From NCBI GenBank assembly GCA_021154885.1, contig JAJKHS010000073.1, forward strand, positions 1-64,000: a stretch of DNA of 64,000 bases, in the 5' to 3' direction. Source of the DNA: Thermoanaerobaculum sp. GTDB lineage: Bacteria > Acidobacteriota > Thermoanaerobaculia > Multivoradales > UBA5704. The notes under the pieces are model-generated. The model ran no database searches and was not told the origin of the DNA. It saw only the letters and a list, made by a program, of their open reading frames with translations. Of this stretch, positions 1-7,612 are shown piece after piece. The translations under genes and the position numbers were made by a program. Each line of letters opens with the position of its first letter. Position 1 is the first letter of the stretch.

Positions 1-82
1 GCACTCCATCCACGGCATGCTCAAAAACCAGGAGGATTTCCAGGGACCAAAATTCTTCGCCCTCGAAACGATTACCCCTTGA
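1..82 (+). CDS. C-terminal tail of an unidentified protein (partial)
   Basis: The reading frame from base 2 stays open for 26 codons to a TGA at 80-82. It ends with residues ...QGPKFFALETITP, whose mixed composition looks like real protein rather than a GC-rich shadow. The 5' part lies outside the window, so no family can be assigned. The call rests only on composition and the missing upstream part. Confidence 0.35.
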   Translation, partial: HSIHGMLKNQEDFQGPKFFALETITP

Positions 83-99
83 CTTCCAACGGAGTATCT

Positions 100-249
100 T
101 CAGGGCTTTAGAGGTCGTTGGGTCCGGGTCCTGGGGCTACGCCCCAGGCTGAGGGAGGTCGACCCTTCGGGCCTTTTTGAAGAGGCTCCGGGTTGAGCGG
201 CGATGTGGAGGATCTCCTCCCGGCGGCTCCTCAGCTCCTCGATTCTCAT
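100..249 (-). pseudogene. Truncated nucleotidyltransferase-like N-terminus, copy 1
   Basis: The minus-strand frame starts at ATG 249 and encodes 49 residues beginning MRIEELRSRREEILHIAAQ. This resembles the first helix of MntA/HEPN-associated minimal nucleotidyltransferases, which usually continue into a G-S-x-A-R-G-E active-site motif. Here the frame instead runs through the hairpin repeat and stops, so the catalytic motif is absent. The sister copy at 925-1143 breaks at the same place. The family assignment rests on the first 19 residues only. Confidence 0.35.
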
Positions 250-268
250 TTCGCGTCCCTACGCCTTC
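127..268. repeat. Hairpin-bearing dispersed repeat, copy 1
   Basis: About 142 bases closely match 1019-1162, at roughly 85-90% identity by eye. Near the left end is a perfect inverted repeat, CCTGGGGC (130-137), loop TAC, GCCCCAGG (141-148). The right part reads on the minus strand as the start of a protein (see 100-249). The rest of 83-276 holds nothing else I recognise. Confidence 0.75.
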
Positions 269-276
269 TCGGCCCC

Positions 277-626
277 CTAAAGCGGGAGGCAAACGATCTG
301 GTTGATCCATTCCGAAGACTCCGTTGCGGACCAAAGAAGGAGGAGCTCCTCCACTGCGACTGCAACCGGCAGATTCTGCGGAATCAGGAAAACTCCCGGA
401 CTGGTCGTCGTCTGGATGAGCGCGGCGAAATGGCCCGGCATGGACCTGATGTCGTGGGTTACCAGAATCCGACCCTCTGCTGCCGCCAAGGCCAGTACAT
501 CGGAATCCTTCAGCCCCTCGAGACCGGCTTCGTTGGCGGTCTTGAAATCAATGGCGGGCTCTCGCCGAAGAAGCCCGAGGACGATGGCCTGATTGAGGTC
601 TGCGTCCGCCTGAAGCGGAGGCTCAC
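277..626 (-). pseudogene. DUF5615 PIN-like toxin, frameshifted near its start
   Basis: This is the predicted toxin of a DUF433/DUF5615 type II toxin-antitoxin pair; DUF5615 proteins carry a PIN-like RNase fold. The body reads ADADLNQ..., then LEGLKDSDVLALAAAEGRI, then LVTHDIRSMPGHF, with the acidic residues expected of the family. A GTG at 626-624 overlaps the antitoxin stop as GTGA and reads V-S-L-R-F, the family's usual opening. That frame joins the body only if one base is added near 612, which would give ...RFQADADLNQ. As given, the gene needs a -1 correction or a weak upstream start inside the antitoxin. A sequencing error is possible. Confidence 0.65.
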
Positions 627-928
627 GACTGGTGCTGCCGAGCGTCCGCCAGTCTTTTGTACAACATCGGATTGGCCGCGCGGGCCGCCTCGCGCTGGGC
701 CTCATAAGCTGCCCGGCCTTCACTCAGGTAGGCATCGATCTCTGAGCGATGGCCCAGGTAGTAGGTTATCGCGCCGTAGACCTGCTCAAGGTTGAGGACC
801 GGGAAGGAGTGGACGATGCTCTCTGCGGGCTGGCCGTTCAGGAAAGCGTAGACGATGGAGTCGAGAGAGACTCGTGAGCCGGCAACCCAGTAGCCATGTT
901 CGCGCTTCTCAACGTATTCGGTGCTCAT
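623..928 (-). CDS. DUF433 family antitoxin
   Basis: A 101-residue protein of the DUF433 family, the DNA-binding antitoxin half of DUF433/DUF5615 pairs. The sequence opens MSTEYVEKREHGYWVAGSRV. It then has SLDSIVYAFLNGQPAESIV and a segment ending LEQVYGAITYYLGHRSEID, the winged-helix-like core typical of the family. A GAGGAA ribosome binding site lies just before ATG 928. Its TGA overlaps a GTG for the downstream toxin. Such pairs normally repress their own promoter through the antitoxin. Confidence 0.85.
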   Translation of the reverse strand: MSTEYVEKREHGYWVAGSRVSLDSIVYAFLNGQPAESIVHSFPVLNLEQVYGAITYYLGHRSEIDAYLSEGRAAYEAQREAARAANPMLYKRLADARQHQS

Positions 929-1143
929 CGCGGTTCCTCTAAGATTCCAGGCTCCCGTAGGAAGCTTACACCTTTCAGGCTGCTGCCGCCCCTTTGGGGC
1001 CTGGGAGGGTTGGGGCCTGGGTTCCTGGGGCTACGCCCCAGGCTGAGGGAGGTCGACCCTTCAGGTCTTTTTGAAGAGACTCCGGGTTGAGCGGCAAGGC
1101 GGAGGATCTCCTCCCTCCGGCTCCTCAGCTCTTCGATCCCCAT
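925..1143 (-). pseudogene. Truncated nucleotidyltransferase-like N-terminus, copy 2
   Basis: The minus-strand frame begins MGIEELRSRREEILRLAAQ, nearly identical to the N-terminus at 100-249. It then runs through the same hairpin repeat to a 72-residue end that overlaps the DUF433 start by four bases. No catalytic nucleotidyltransferase motif follows. I read both copies as one mobile or duplicated fragment. Confidence 0.35.
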
Positions 1144-1162
1144 CCTGGCCCCCTACGCCTTC
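1019..1162. repeat. Hairpin-bearing dispersed repeat, copy 2
   Basis: Second copy of the 127-268 element, with the same perfect hairpin at 1024-1042 (8-bp arms, TAC loop). The two copies flank the toxin-antitoxin pair as direct repeats about 890 bases apart, an arrangement that could allow deletion of the pair by recombination. Confidence 0.75.
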
Positions 1163-1461
1163 CCCCGCAGCTCCTCGATTTTGCGCTCGCGCTGATCCTC
1201 GATGCGGCGGCGGTCGCGGAGGTACTCCTCTTCCTCCTCCTGACGCTTGGAGGGGTCGTAGAGGGTCTTCAGGCGATCCTTGTGGAGGATCTCCAGCTCG
1301 GCGAGGCTGGCTTCGGCTTTGCGGCGGGCTTCGGCGATTTTCTCCCGCGCGTCGTCGCTGAAGGTCTCTTCCCGCGGCCGCTCGATCCCCTGCTTCTCCA
1401 GCCGCTCCAGCGCTAGCTCGTAGGCGGACTTCATTCCCGTGGTCTTGTCCTTGTCGGCCAT
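1153..1461 (-). CDS. Small charged coiled-coil protein, unknown function
   Basis: 102 residues, strongly charged (many E, R and K) and almost entirely predicted helix; from about residue 30 on it looks like a continuous coiled coil (EKIAEARRKAEASLAELEIL, then EEEEEYLRDRRRIEDQRERK). No signal peptide or membrane segment. I know no functional family. The ATG lies only six bases after a TATGCT -10-like box (minus strand, 1468-1473), with no clear Shine-Dalgarno, so the transcript may be leaderless. The gap 1462-1644 also holds a 7-bp perfect hairpin at 1491-1507. Confidence 0.7.
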   Translation of the reverse strand: MADKDKTTGMKSAYELALERLEKQGIERPREETFSDDAREKIAEARRKAEASLAELEILHKDRLKTLYDPSKRQEEEEEYLRDRRRIEDQRERKIEELRGKA

Positions 1462-1644
1462 GAAAACAGCATATCATCGGGCCCACAGCCCGTGCCAAAG
1501 TGGCACGCGCCGGTCTCGCCCGGCGCCGGAACGCCGCGGATTCCCCCGGTTTTTCCCCCTGGTTCGTGGGCGTTGGCACCGCGGCATCCGTCTTGCTAAG
1601 ACCCGCGGGCCGCGTCAGAACGCAGGCTGCTTTCAGGAGGCTCC

Positions 1645-2661
1645 ATGATCGAAGCGCACGATCTCACGCGTCGCTACGGCGACTTCACGGCCGTCAGCGG
1701 CATCTCCTTCTCGGTGCAGGAGGGGGAGATCCTGGGGATGTTGGGTCCGAACGGCGCGGGCAAGACGACCACGATCCGCATGATCACCGGCTTCCTGCCG
1801 CCCACCAGCGGCCAAGTGACGGTGGATGGCAAGGACCTGTTCGAGTCGCCGCGCGAGGCCCGCCGACAGTTGGGCTATCTGCCGGAGAACGTCTCGCTCT
1901 ACCCCGAGATGCGGGTGGACGAGTACCTGGCCTACCGCGCCCGGCTGGAGGGGCTCTCCCGCGGCGAGGCCCGCTCGGCCATCCCCCTGGCCGTGGAGCG
2001 GTGCCTGCTCGGCGACGTGCGCCACCAGATCATCGGCACTCTCTCCAAGGGCTTCCGCCAGCGGGTGGGGCTCGCCACGGCCATCCTGCACAATCCCCGC
2101 GTCCTCGTGCTCGACGAGCCGACGGTGGGGCTCGATCCCAAGCAGATCATCTCCATCCGCGAGCTGATCCGGGAGCTCGGCCGCCAGCACACGCTGCTGC
2201 TCTCGACCCACATCCTCCCCGAGGTGGAGCTGCTGTGCGATCGCGTGGTAATCATCGACAAGGGACACATCGTGGCCGAGGGCACGCCCCAGAGCCTGCG
2301 CGAGCGGTGGACGGGCAATCCGGCCCTGCGGGTGATCCTCAAGGACGCGCCGGCCGGCGCCGCCGAGGCCCTCGCCGCTCTCCCCGGCGTGCTGCGGGTG
2401 AAGGACGGCGGCCCCGACGGCTCTTGGACCCTGGAGTGCGAGCCCGGCTCGGACCCCCGCGAGGAGGTGTTCCGCACCGCGGCCTCCGCCGGCTGGGTGC
2501 TGCTGGAGCTGGCCCGCCAGCGCGGCGCCACGCTGGAGGACATCTTCGTGCGGTTGACGACGGCCGATACTGCCGATACTGCCGCGGCGTCCGAGGGGGC
2601 CCATCCGCCGGGGCCGCCGGCCGCTACCCCGGCTGACGCGACGGAGGAGGTGGTTTCATGA
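1645..2661 (+). CDS. ABC transporter ATP-binding protein (GldA-like)
   Basis: 338-residue nucleotide-binding subunit of an ABC-2 exporter. Walker A GPNGAGKT is at 34-41, the signature is LSKGF at 133-137 (a variant of LSGGQ), Walker B VLVLDEP at 153-159 and the H-loop His at 189. Residues 240-338 form a C-terminal extension common in this subfamily; its end contains a short repeat (ADTADTAA). An AGGAGG sits before ATG 1645. Its TGA overlaps the permease ATG (ATGA), so subunits are probably translationally coupled. The following genes make this a GldA/GldF/GldG-type system; the substrate is unknown. Confidence 0.93.
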   Translation: MIEAHDLTRRYGDFTAVSGISFSVQEGEILGMLGPNGAGKTTTIRMITGFLPPTSGQVTVDGKDLFESPREARRQLGYLPENVSLYPEMRVDEYLAYRARLEGLSRGEARSAIPLAVERCLLGDVRHQIIGTLSKGFRQRVGLATAILHNPRVLVLDEPTVGLDPKQIISIRELIRELGRQHTLLLSTHILPEVELLCDRVVIIDKGHIVAEGTPQSLRERWTGNPALRVILKDAPAGAAEALAALPGVLRVKDGGPDGSWTLECEPGSDPREEVFRTAASAGWVLLELARQRGATLEDIFVRLTTADTADTAAASEGAHPPGPPAATPADATEEVVS

Positions 2662-3389
2662 ACGGACTGCTGGCGACCTATCGCCGCGAGCTGCGGGCGT
2701 ACTTCTTCTCGCCGCTGGCGTACGTGGTGCTCTTCTTCTTCCTGGCCGTCAACGGCTTCATTTTCGTCGCCCTGGTCGGCAACCTGAACGATCCCGGCTC
2801 GCCGGGCGGACCGCCGTTCACGTTCTTCTTCAACACCTCCTGGGTCATCCTGCTCCTGGTGACGCCGGTGCTCACCATGCGCCTGGTGAGCGAGGAGCTG
2901 CGCTCCGGGTCGATCGAGGTGCTGATGACGGCGCCGGTGACGGAGGGCCAGGTGATCGGCGGCAAGTTCCTGGCCGCGCTTACTTTCTACGCCTTCCTCT
3001 GGTTCCCCACCGTCGCCTATGCCGCCATGATCTCGCTGTACGAGAAGGTGAGCTGGGGGCCGATCGGCGCCGGCTATCTGGGGCTGCTGCTGATCGGGGC
3101 GCTCTTTCTTTCCATGGGGATCTTCTCCTCGGCGACGACCCGCAGCCAGCTCCTGGCCGCCATGATGACTCTGGCGATGGTGCTCCTGCTCTATCTCCTG
3201 GACCTCTTCGGACGGCTGGTGAACGGCGACGTCCTCAAGAAGGCCCTGGATTACGTCAACGTCTGGGGCCACATCGACGAGCTCGCGAACGGCATCGTCG
3301 ACACCCGCCGGCTGGTCTTCTACCTGTCGGGCACGCTGTTCTTCCTGTTCCTGGCCAGCCGGGCGCTCGAAGACAAGAAGTGGAGATGA
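2658..3389 (+). CDS. ABC-2 type permease (GldF-like)
   Basis: 243-residue integral membrane subunit with about six hydrophobic segments, starting with one at residues 15-37 (FSPLAYVVLFFFLAVNGF). The motif VTPVLTMRLVSEELRSGSIE matches the conserved cytoplasmic element of ABC-2 permeases (TMR.ISEE...GTIE). It overlaps the ATPase stop by four bases and the next gene likewise. It forms the channel energised by the 1645 ATPase. Confidence 0.92.
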   Translation: MNGLLATYRRELRAYFFSPLAYVVLFFFLAVNGFIFVALVGNLNDPGSPGGPPFTFFFNTSWVILLLVTPVLTMRLVSEELRSGSIEVLMTAPVTEGQVIGGKFLAALTFYAFLWFPTVAYAAMISLYEKVSWGPIGAGYLGLLLIGALFLSMGIFSSATTRSQLLAAMMTLAMVLLLYLLDLFGRLVNGDVLKKALDYVNVWGHIDELANGIVDTRRLVFYLSGTLFFLFLASRALEDKKWR

Positions 3390-4858
3390 CGCCCATGGAC
3401 CTTGCCAACCGCCGTCAGCTCGTGAGGACGGGGACCCTCTCGGCGGCCGTCCTGCTCCTGGCCGCCCTGCTCCTCATCGTCAACTATTTCGGCTGGAAGT
3501 ACTACAAGCGCTTCGACTGGACGGGCAGCCACCTCTACAGCCTGTCGGAGAAGTCGGTGAACGTGCTGAAAGGGCTCAGGCGGGACGTCGACTTCTTCGT
3601 CTTCCTGTCGCCGGACCAGCAGCACGAGCTCTATCAGCCGACGACGGAGGTGCTCGCCCGTTACGGCGCCGTCTCCCGCCACGTCCACGTGCGCGTCGTC
3701 GACGCCGCGAAAAATCCCATCGAGGCGCAGCAGCTCATCAAGAAGTACGGCGTCACCACTACCGGCGTCGTGGTGGCGAGCGGCAACGACCGCCGGGTCA
3801 TCGACAGCAACGACCTGGCCGAGCTCGATTTCCGCTCCATGCAATCGACTGGCCGGCCGCAGATGACCGGCTACAAGGGCGAGCAGCTCTTCACCAGCGC
3901 CATCCTGCAGCTCTCCGAGGGGCACAAGCCCAAGATCCTGTTCACCACCGGCCACGGCGAGCACTCGCTGGACGACCAGGGGGGGCACGGCCTCTCCGGC
4001 GCCCAGCAGCTCCTGGGACGGGACAACTTCGAGCTTTCGGAGTGGTCCTCCCTGGGTCAGACCGCGGTGCCCGCGGGCACCGACCTGCTGGTCATCGCGG
4101 GACCGACGGGGAGCTTCGTGAAGCCGGAGCTGGACGCGTTCTCGACTTACCTGAACGGCGGCGGGCGGATGCTGGTGATGCTCGATCCCACCCTCGGCCA
4201 GGCCGGCGCGGCGGGGCTGGTGCAGACCGGGCTCGAAGCCTGGCTCGCGGGCTTCGGCCTCAAGGCCGGCCAGGACATCGTGGTCGACCCCAGCAATCCG
4301 CTGCCATTCTTCGGTCCGGAGACGATCTTCAGCCGCAACTACGGCGAGCACCCGATCACCAAGGCGCTGGCCGAGGCGAATCAGCCGGTGCTGGTGACCC
4401 TCGCCCGCTCGATGGCCAAGGGGAGCGCTCCCGGCCTCAAGGTGACGGAGCTGATGCGCACCTCCACCGAGGGCTGGGGCGAGACCAACCTCGCCAATCT
4501 GGAGAAGGTCGCGCGCGATCCTCAGGACGTGCCGGGGCCGGTGCCGCTGGCGGCCGCGGCCGAGAGCGATCCGGCGCCCGCGGGCCGCAAGGGGCTGCGG
4601 CTGGTGGCCTTCGGCGACTCGGACTTCGCCACCAACCAGCTCCTGCAGGCCAACGTGGCCAACACCGTCCTGCTCTCCAACGCCTTCAACTGGCTGGTGG
4701 AGCGCGAGGCGCTGCTGGGCATTCCGCCGAAGAAGACGGAGCAGGTGAGGCTCACGCTGACCGGCGACGAGTTCCGCCGCGTCTGGCTGCTGGCGGCGGC
4801 GCTGCCGCTGCTCTCCGTGATCCTGGGCGCCATGGTGTTCTCTCGTCGCCGGAGGTAG
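3386..4858 (+). CDS. GldG-like ABC transporter auxiliary protein
   Basis: 490 residues from ATG 3386, whose ATGA overlap with the permease stop fits the operon pattern; a GTG six bases upstream is the alternative. One N-terminal membrane helix (about residues 13-34), a large extracytoplasmic domain, and a C-terminal helix (about 460-482) ending RRRR. The fold-defining region DWTGSHLYSLSEKSVNVLKG and TGHGEHSLDDQGGHGLSGAQ match the GldG/IFT52-like family seen with GldF. In Bacteroidetes GldFG supports gliding; here a general export or envelope role is more likely. Confidence 0.88.
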   Translation: MTPMDLANRRQLVRTGTLSAAVLLLAALLLIVNYFGWKYYKRFDWTGSHLYSLSEKSVNVLKGLRRDVDFFVFLSPDQQHELYQPTTEVLARYGAVSRHVHVRVVDAAKNPIEAQQLIKKYGVTTTGVVVASGNDRRVIDSNDLAELDFRSMQSTGRPQMTGYKGEQLFTSAILQLSEGHKPKILFTTGHGEHSLDDQGGHGLSGAQQLLGRDNFELSEWSSLGQTAVPAGTDLLVIAGPTGSFVKPELDAFSTYLNGGGRMLVMLDPTLGQAGAAGLVQTGLEAWLAGFGLKAGQDIVVDPSNPLPFFGPETIFSRNYGEHPITKALAEANQPVLVTLARSMAKGSAPGLKVTELMRTSTEGWGETNLANLEKVARDPQDVPGPVPLAAAAESDPAPAGRKGLRLVAFGDSDFATNQLLQANVANTVLLSNAFNWLVEREALLGIPPKKTEQVRLTLTGDEFRRVWLLAAALPLLSVILGAMVFSRRRR

Positions 4859-4862
4859 ACGC

Positions 4863-6263
4863 ATGCGCCCTCGTACGCTGCTGATCCTGCTGGCGGTCGT
4901 CCTGGTCCTGGGTGCGTTCATCTGGTTCTATGAGCGCCGGCTCCCCTCCAGCGAGGAGCGGGCGGAGCTGAGCAAGAAGGTCCTCCGGCTCAAGAAGGAG
5001 GACGTCACGGCGGTGACGATCGAGGCCGGGAAGGGCGGAGTGCGCCTCGAGCGGGTGGCCTCGGCGAAGCGGGAGAAGCCGCGGTTCGAGAAGGGGGCTC
5101 CGCCTCCCGCCTCCGCCGAGTGGCGGCTGGTGCGGCCCCTCGCGGCGCGGGCGGACGCCTTCGCCGTCGATCGTCTGCTGGAGGCGCTCTCGGCGCTGGA
5201 GAAGAGCCGCACGCTGGAGGGCGCGGACCCCAAGGCGGTCGGTCTCGACAAGCCGCGGGCCACGGTGCGGCTGGCCACGAAGGAGGGGGAGACGGTGCTC
5301 AAGCTGGGCGCCGAGGTCCCGCCCGGCGGCAACCTCGTCGCCGGCGTGGGGGGGCGGAAGGAGACCTACGTCGTCGCCGATTCCATCCTCGCGGAGGCCA
5401 ACCGCGACCCCGTGGACTGGCGGGACCGCCAGATGGTGCACGGCGACCGCGAGGACGTCCAGCGCGTCACGCTGGCGGGCGCCCCGGGCGGCCCGGTGAT
5501 CCTCGCCCGCCGGCCGCAGGGCTTCTGGATCGAGAAGCCGACCGCGGACCGGGCGGACCGCGAGCTGGCGGACGGCCTGCTCGCGGACGTGACCGGGTTG
5601 ATGGCGGAGCGTTTCGTCGCCCCCTCCCGGCCAGCCGCGGAGCTGGGCCTCAACCCCCCGCGCGAAACGGTGGAGGTGACGTTCAAGGGCGCGCCCCCAC
5701 TGCACGTCGATCTGGGAGCTCCGGTGACCGGTGCCGCGGCGCCGGAGGGGCAGACGGTGGGCGAGCTGACCTACGCCCGCATCGGCGACGCCGTCTTCGA
5801 GGCCCGCACCCGCCTGCCGGAGTCCGCCCGCCGGGCCCCGGCCGCGTGGCGGGCGGTCCAGCTCTCGGCCTTCGAGGTCTACCAGGTCGAGTCGGCCACG
5901 GTGCAGGACGGCGCGACCCCGCTGCAGCTCAGCCGCGCCAGCACCGACTGGAAGCGGGGGAACACCGTCATCTCCTATCTGCCGGTGAGCGATCTGCTCT
6001 TCGTCCTCACCGGCGCCAAGGCCTCGCGCCTCCTGACCCCCGCGGAGGCTCAGGGCCTGCAGCTCGCCAAACCGCTCCTCACCTTCACCCTCCACTCCAA
6101 GGAGGGGGACGAGACGCTGACCCTCTACCCCGAGCAGAAGGACGGGGTGCCGGCCCGGGCCAGCGGCCGCGACGCGGTCCTGCTGCTGCCGGCGGACGCC
6201 CTGCGCCAGATCCAGGCGAAGCTGCAGGAGGTGAAGACGGCGAAGGCGGTGGGGACGAAGTAG
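4863..6263 (+). CDS. DUF4340 domain-containing protein
   Basis: 466 residues with one N-terminal membrane helix (RTLLILLAVVLVLGAFIWFY) and a large periplasmic part with two similar beta-rich DUF4340-type regions (about 60-230 and 235-430). DUF4340 proteins are commonly the last gene of GldA/F/G-like operons, as here, four bases after the GldG stop. Biochemical role unknown; the context says it is the periplasmic partner of the exporter. Confidence 0.85.
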   Translation: MRPRTLLILLAVVLVLGAFIWFYERRLPSSEERAELSKKVLRLKKEDVTAVTIEAGKGGVRLERVASAKREKPRFEKGAPPPASAEWRLVRPLAARADAFAVDRLLEALSALEKSRTLEGADPKAVGLDKPRATVRLATKEGETVLKLGAEVPPGGNLVAGVGGRKETYVVADSILAEANRDPVDWRDRQMVHGDREDVQRVTLAGAPGGPVILARRPQGFWIEKPTADRADRELADGLLADVTGLMAERFVAPSRPAAELGLNPPRETVEVTFKGAPPLHVDLGAPVTGAAAPEGQTVGELTYARIGDAVFEARTRLPESARRAPAAWRAVQLSAFEVYQVESATVQDGATPLQLSRASTDWKRGNTVISYLPVSDLLFVLTGAKASRLLTPAEAQGLQLAKPLLTFTLHSKEGDETLTLYPEQKDGVPARASGRDAVLLLPADALRQIQAKLQEVKTAKAVGTK

Positions 6264-6357
6264 GGCCTTCACCCGGGCGATTTATCCACATTGGAGATGC
6301 CGCTGATTGCGGTGGCGCAAGAAATCGTCTAGTCTCATGCCAGAAGGGAGGTGTCCT

Positions 6358-7191
6358 ATGGTCTCTGAGCTCGAATGCTATCCTTCCCCTATGGGTGAGA
6401 GTTCTTCCCGGCCGACCTCGCAGGGGCCTTTCCGCGCCGATCAGCTCCGCCCGGGCGATCCTTACGAGCTGTCCCATGGCCATCCTGTCTACTGCCTGCC
6501 CACAGGCGGCCGGGGATCGAAGGCGACGAGCGTCGGCGCCGGGGTCCTCGCCAGCGATCCGGCAGTCCGGGACGTCGGCATGGACACCGGGTTCTCGCCG
6601 GCGCCGGACGTCCTCCGGGCTCCCGATCTCGCCGTGGGAGAGATCCCCGACCAGCCGGGCTGGGTGCAGGGAGCGCCGCCCCTGGCGGTGGAGTATGCGG
6701 ACACCGGCCAGGACGAGGGCGAGCTGGCGGCGAAGATCCAGGAGCTCCTCGCAGCCGGCACTCGCTTCATCTGGGTGGTGCGCATGACCGGCCGGCGCCG
6801 GGTGGAGGTCCACCAACCGGGGAGGGCCATGAGCCTCGCCCATCCGGGCGAAGAGCTTCAGGCGCCGGGGATCCTCGCCAATCCGGTGCCGGTCGAGGCT
6901 CTCTACGACCGCGAGGTGGCGCAGGAGGTGGTCTTTCGCAACCTCCTCCAGCGCCATGGTTATGCCAGCCTCGAAGCGGTCCAGGCCGAGGGGGAGACTC
7001 GGGGTCGCCAGGAGGGAGAGGCCCAGGGGCTACAGAAAGCAGTCCTCGACGTCCTGGAGATGCGGGGCGTGACCGTAGACGACGCTTTCCGGGCCGCCCT
7101 TGCGACAGAGCGTGAAGAGGAGAGCCTCAGGACCTTTCTGTGTCGTGCGATGACCGCCGCTTCGGCGGCGGAGGTCCTGACCCGCACCTGA
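6358..7191 (+). CDS. Uma2/DUF820 family protein
   Basis: 277 residues from ATG 6358, chosen because GGGAGGTG lies just upstream. The core holds the PD-(D/E)xK-like arrangement of DUF820: residues PDLAVGEIPDQPGW, then a beta strand APPLAVEYADTGQDEGELAAK, then TRFIWVVRM. A charged linker rich in G, E, Q and R (ETRGRQEGEAQG) and a C-terminal helical piece (AVLDVLEMRGVTVDDAF) follow, as in many Uma2 proteins. Family members are presumed nucleases of uncertain role, often multicopy; a second one closes the window at 63306. Normal catalytic acid spacing is not certain. Confidence 0.7.
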   Translation: MVSELECYPSPMGESSSRPTSQGPFRADQLRPGDPYELSHGHPVYCLPTGGRGSKATSVGAGVLASDPAVRDVGMDTGFSPAPDVLRAPDLAVGEIPDQPGWVQGAPPLAVEYADTGQDEGELAAKIQELLAAGTRFIWVVRMTGRRRVEVHQPGRAMSLAHPGEELQAPGILANPVPVEALYDREVAQEVVFRNLLQRHGYASLEAVQAEGETRGRQEGEAQGLQKAVLDVLEMRGVTVDDAFRAALATEREEESLRTFLCRAMTAASAAEVLTRT

Positions 7192-7204
7192 CCCGCTCTA
7201 CGCG

Positions 7205-7233
7205 TTGACACCACCCCCGGCCTTTGCTACCCT
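7205..7233 (+). promoter_or_regulatory. Sigma-70-type promoter for tRNA-Val
   Basis: A perfect TTGACA (7205-7210), a 17-base spacer and TACCCT (7228-7233) end about 38 bases before the first tRNA. This is the best housekeeping-type promoter I see in the window. Confidence 0.55.
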
Positions 7234-7271
7234 CTCCCTCCCTTGGGAACCGAGGAGTCGGCCGAGGATGC

Positions 7272-7348
7272 AGGCCCGTAGCTCAGTTGGTTAGAGCGCT
7301 ACGTTGACATCGTAGAGGTCAGCGGTTCGAATCCGCTCGGGCCTACCA
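7272..7348 (+). tRNA. tRNA-Val (GAC)
   Basis: 77 bases with acceptor AGGCCCG/CGGGCCT, D-arm GCTC...GAGC, anticodon stem CTACG/CGTAG with loop TTGACAT (anticodon GAC), T-arm AGCGG-TTCGAAT-CCGCT, discriminator A and encoded CCA. Decodes GUC/GUU. All arms pair fully. Confidence 0.96.
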
Positions 7349-7451
7349 GGGTCTTCTTCAGGAGTGGAAAATCGGCGCCAGAACGAGAGAGGATCAGAGC
7401 TGTACCAAAGTGTTCGACCTCGCTGGAGAACCGATTTTCAGCCTCATGCCC

Positions 7452-7528
7452 AGGCGCTTAGCTCAGTTGGTTAGAGCGCTACCTTCACACGGTAGAGGTC
7501 AGCGGTTCGAGTCCGCTAGCGCCTACCA
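7452..7528 (+). tRNA. tRNA-Val (CAC)
   Basis: 77 bases with acceptor AGGCGCT/AGCGCCT, anticodon stem CTACC/GGTAG with loop TTCACAC (anticodon CAC), T-arm AGCGG/CCGCT with TTCGAGT, and encoded CCA. Decodes GUG. It lies 103 bases after tRNA-Val(GAC), probably in the same transcript; body and T-arm are almost identical, suggesting duplication followed by anticodon divergence. Confidence 0.96.
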
Positions 7529-7612
7529 TCCTTTCCTCTCGTGATCTCCGTCGGCGCGGGCCGCGGCCCGAGAGTGAAATCTCGTCGGTCTTCCAAGCTG
7601 TAGAGTTTTCTT

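Noticed and set aside
1061-1579. 172-codon minus-strand open frame over the coiled-coil gene
   Set aside because: Arg/Pro/Gly-rich shadow of the 1153-1461 gene and the repeat.
7529-7612. T-box or other amino-acid leader before thrS
   Set aside because: The 84-base gap is too short and lacks the T-box sequence.
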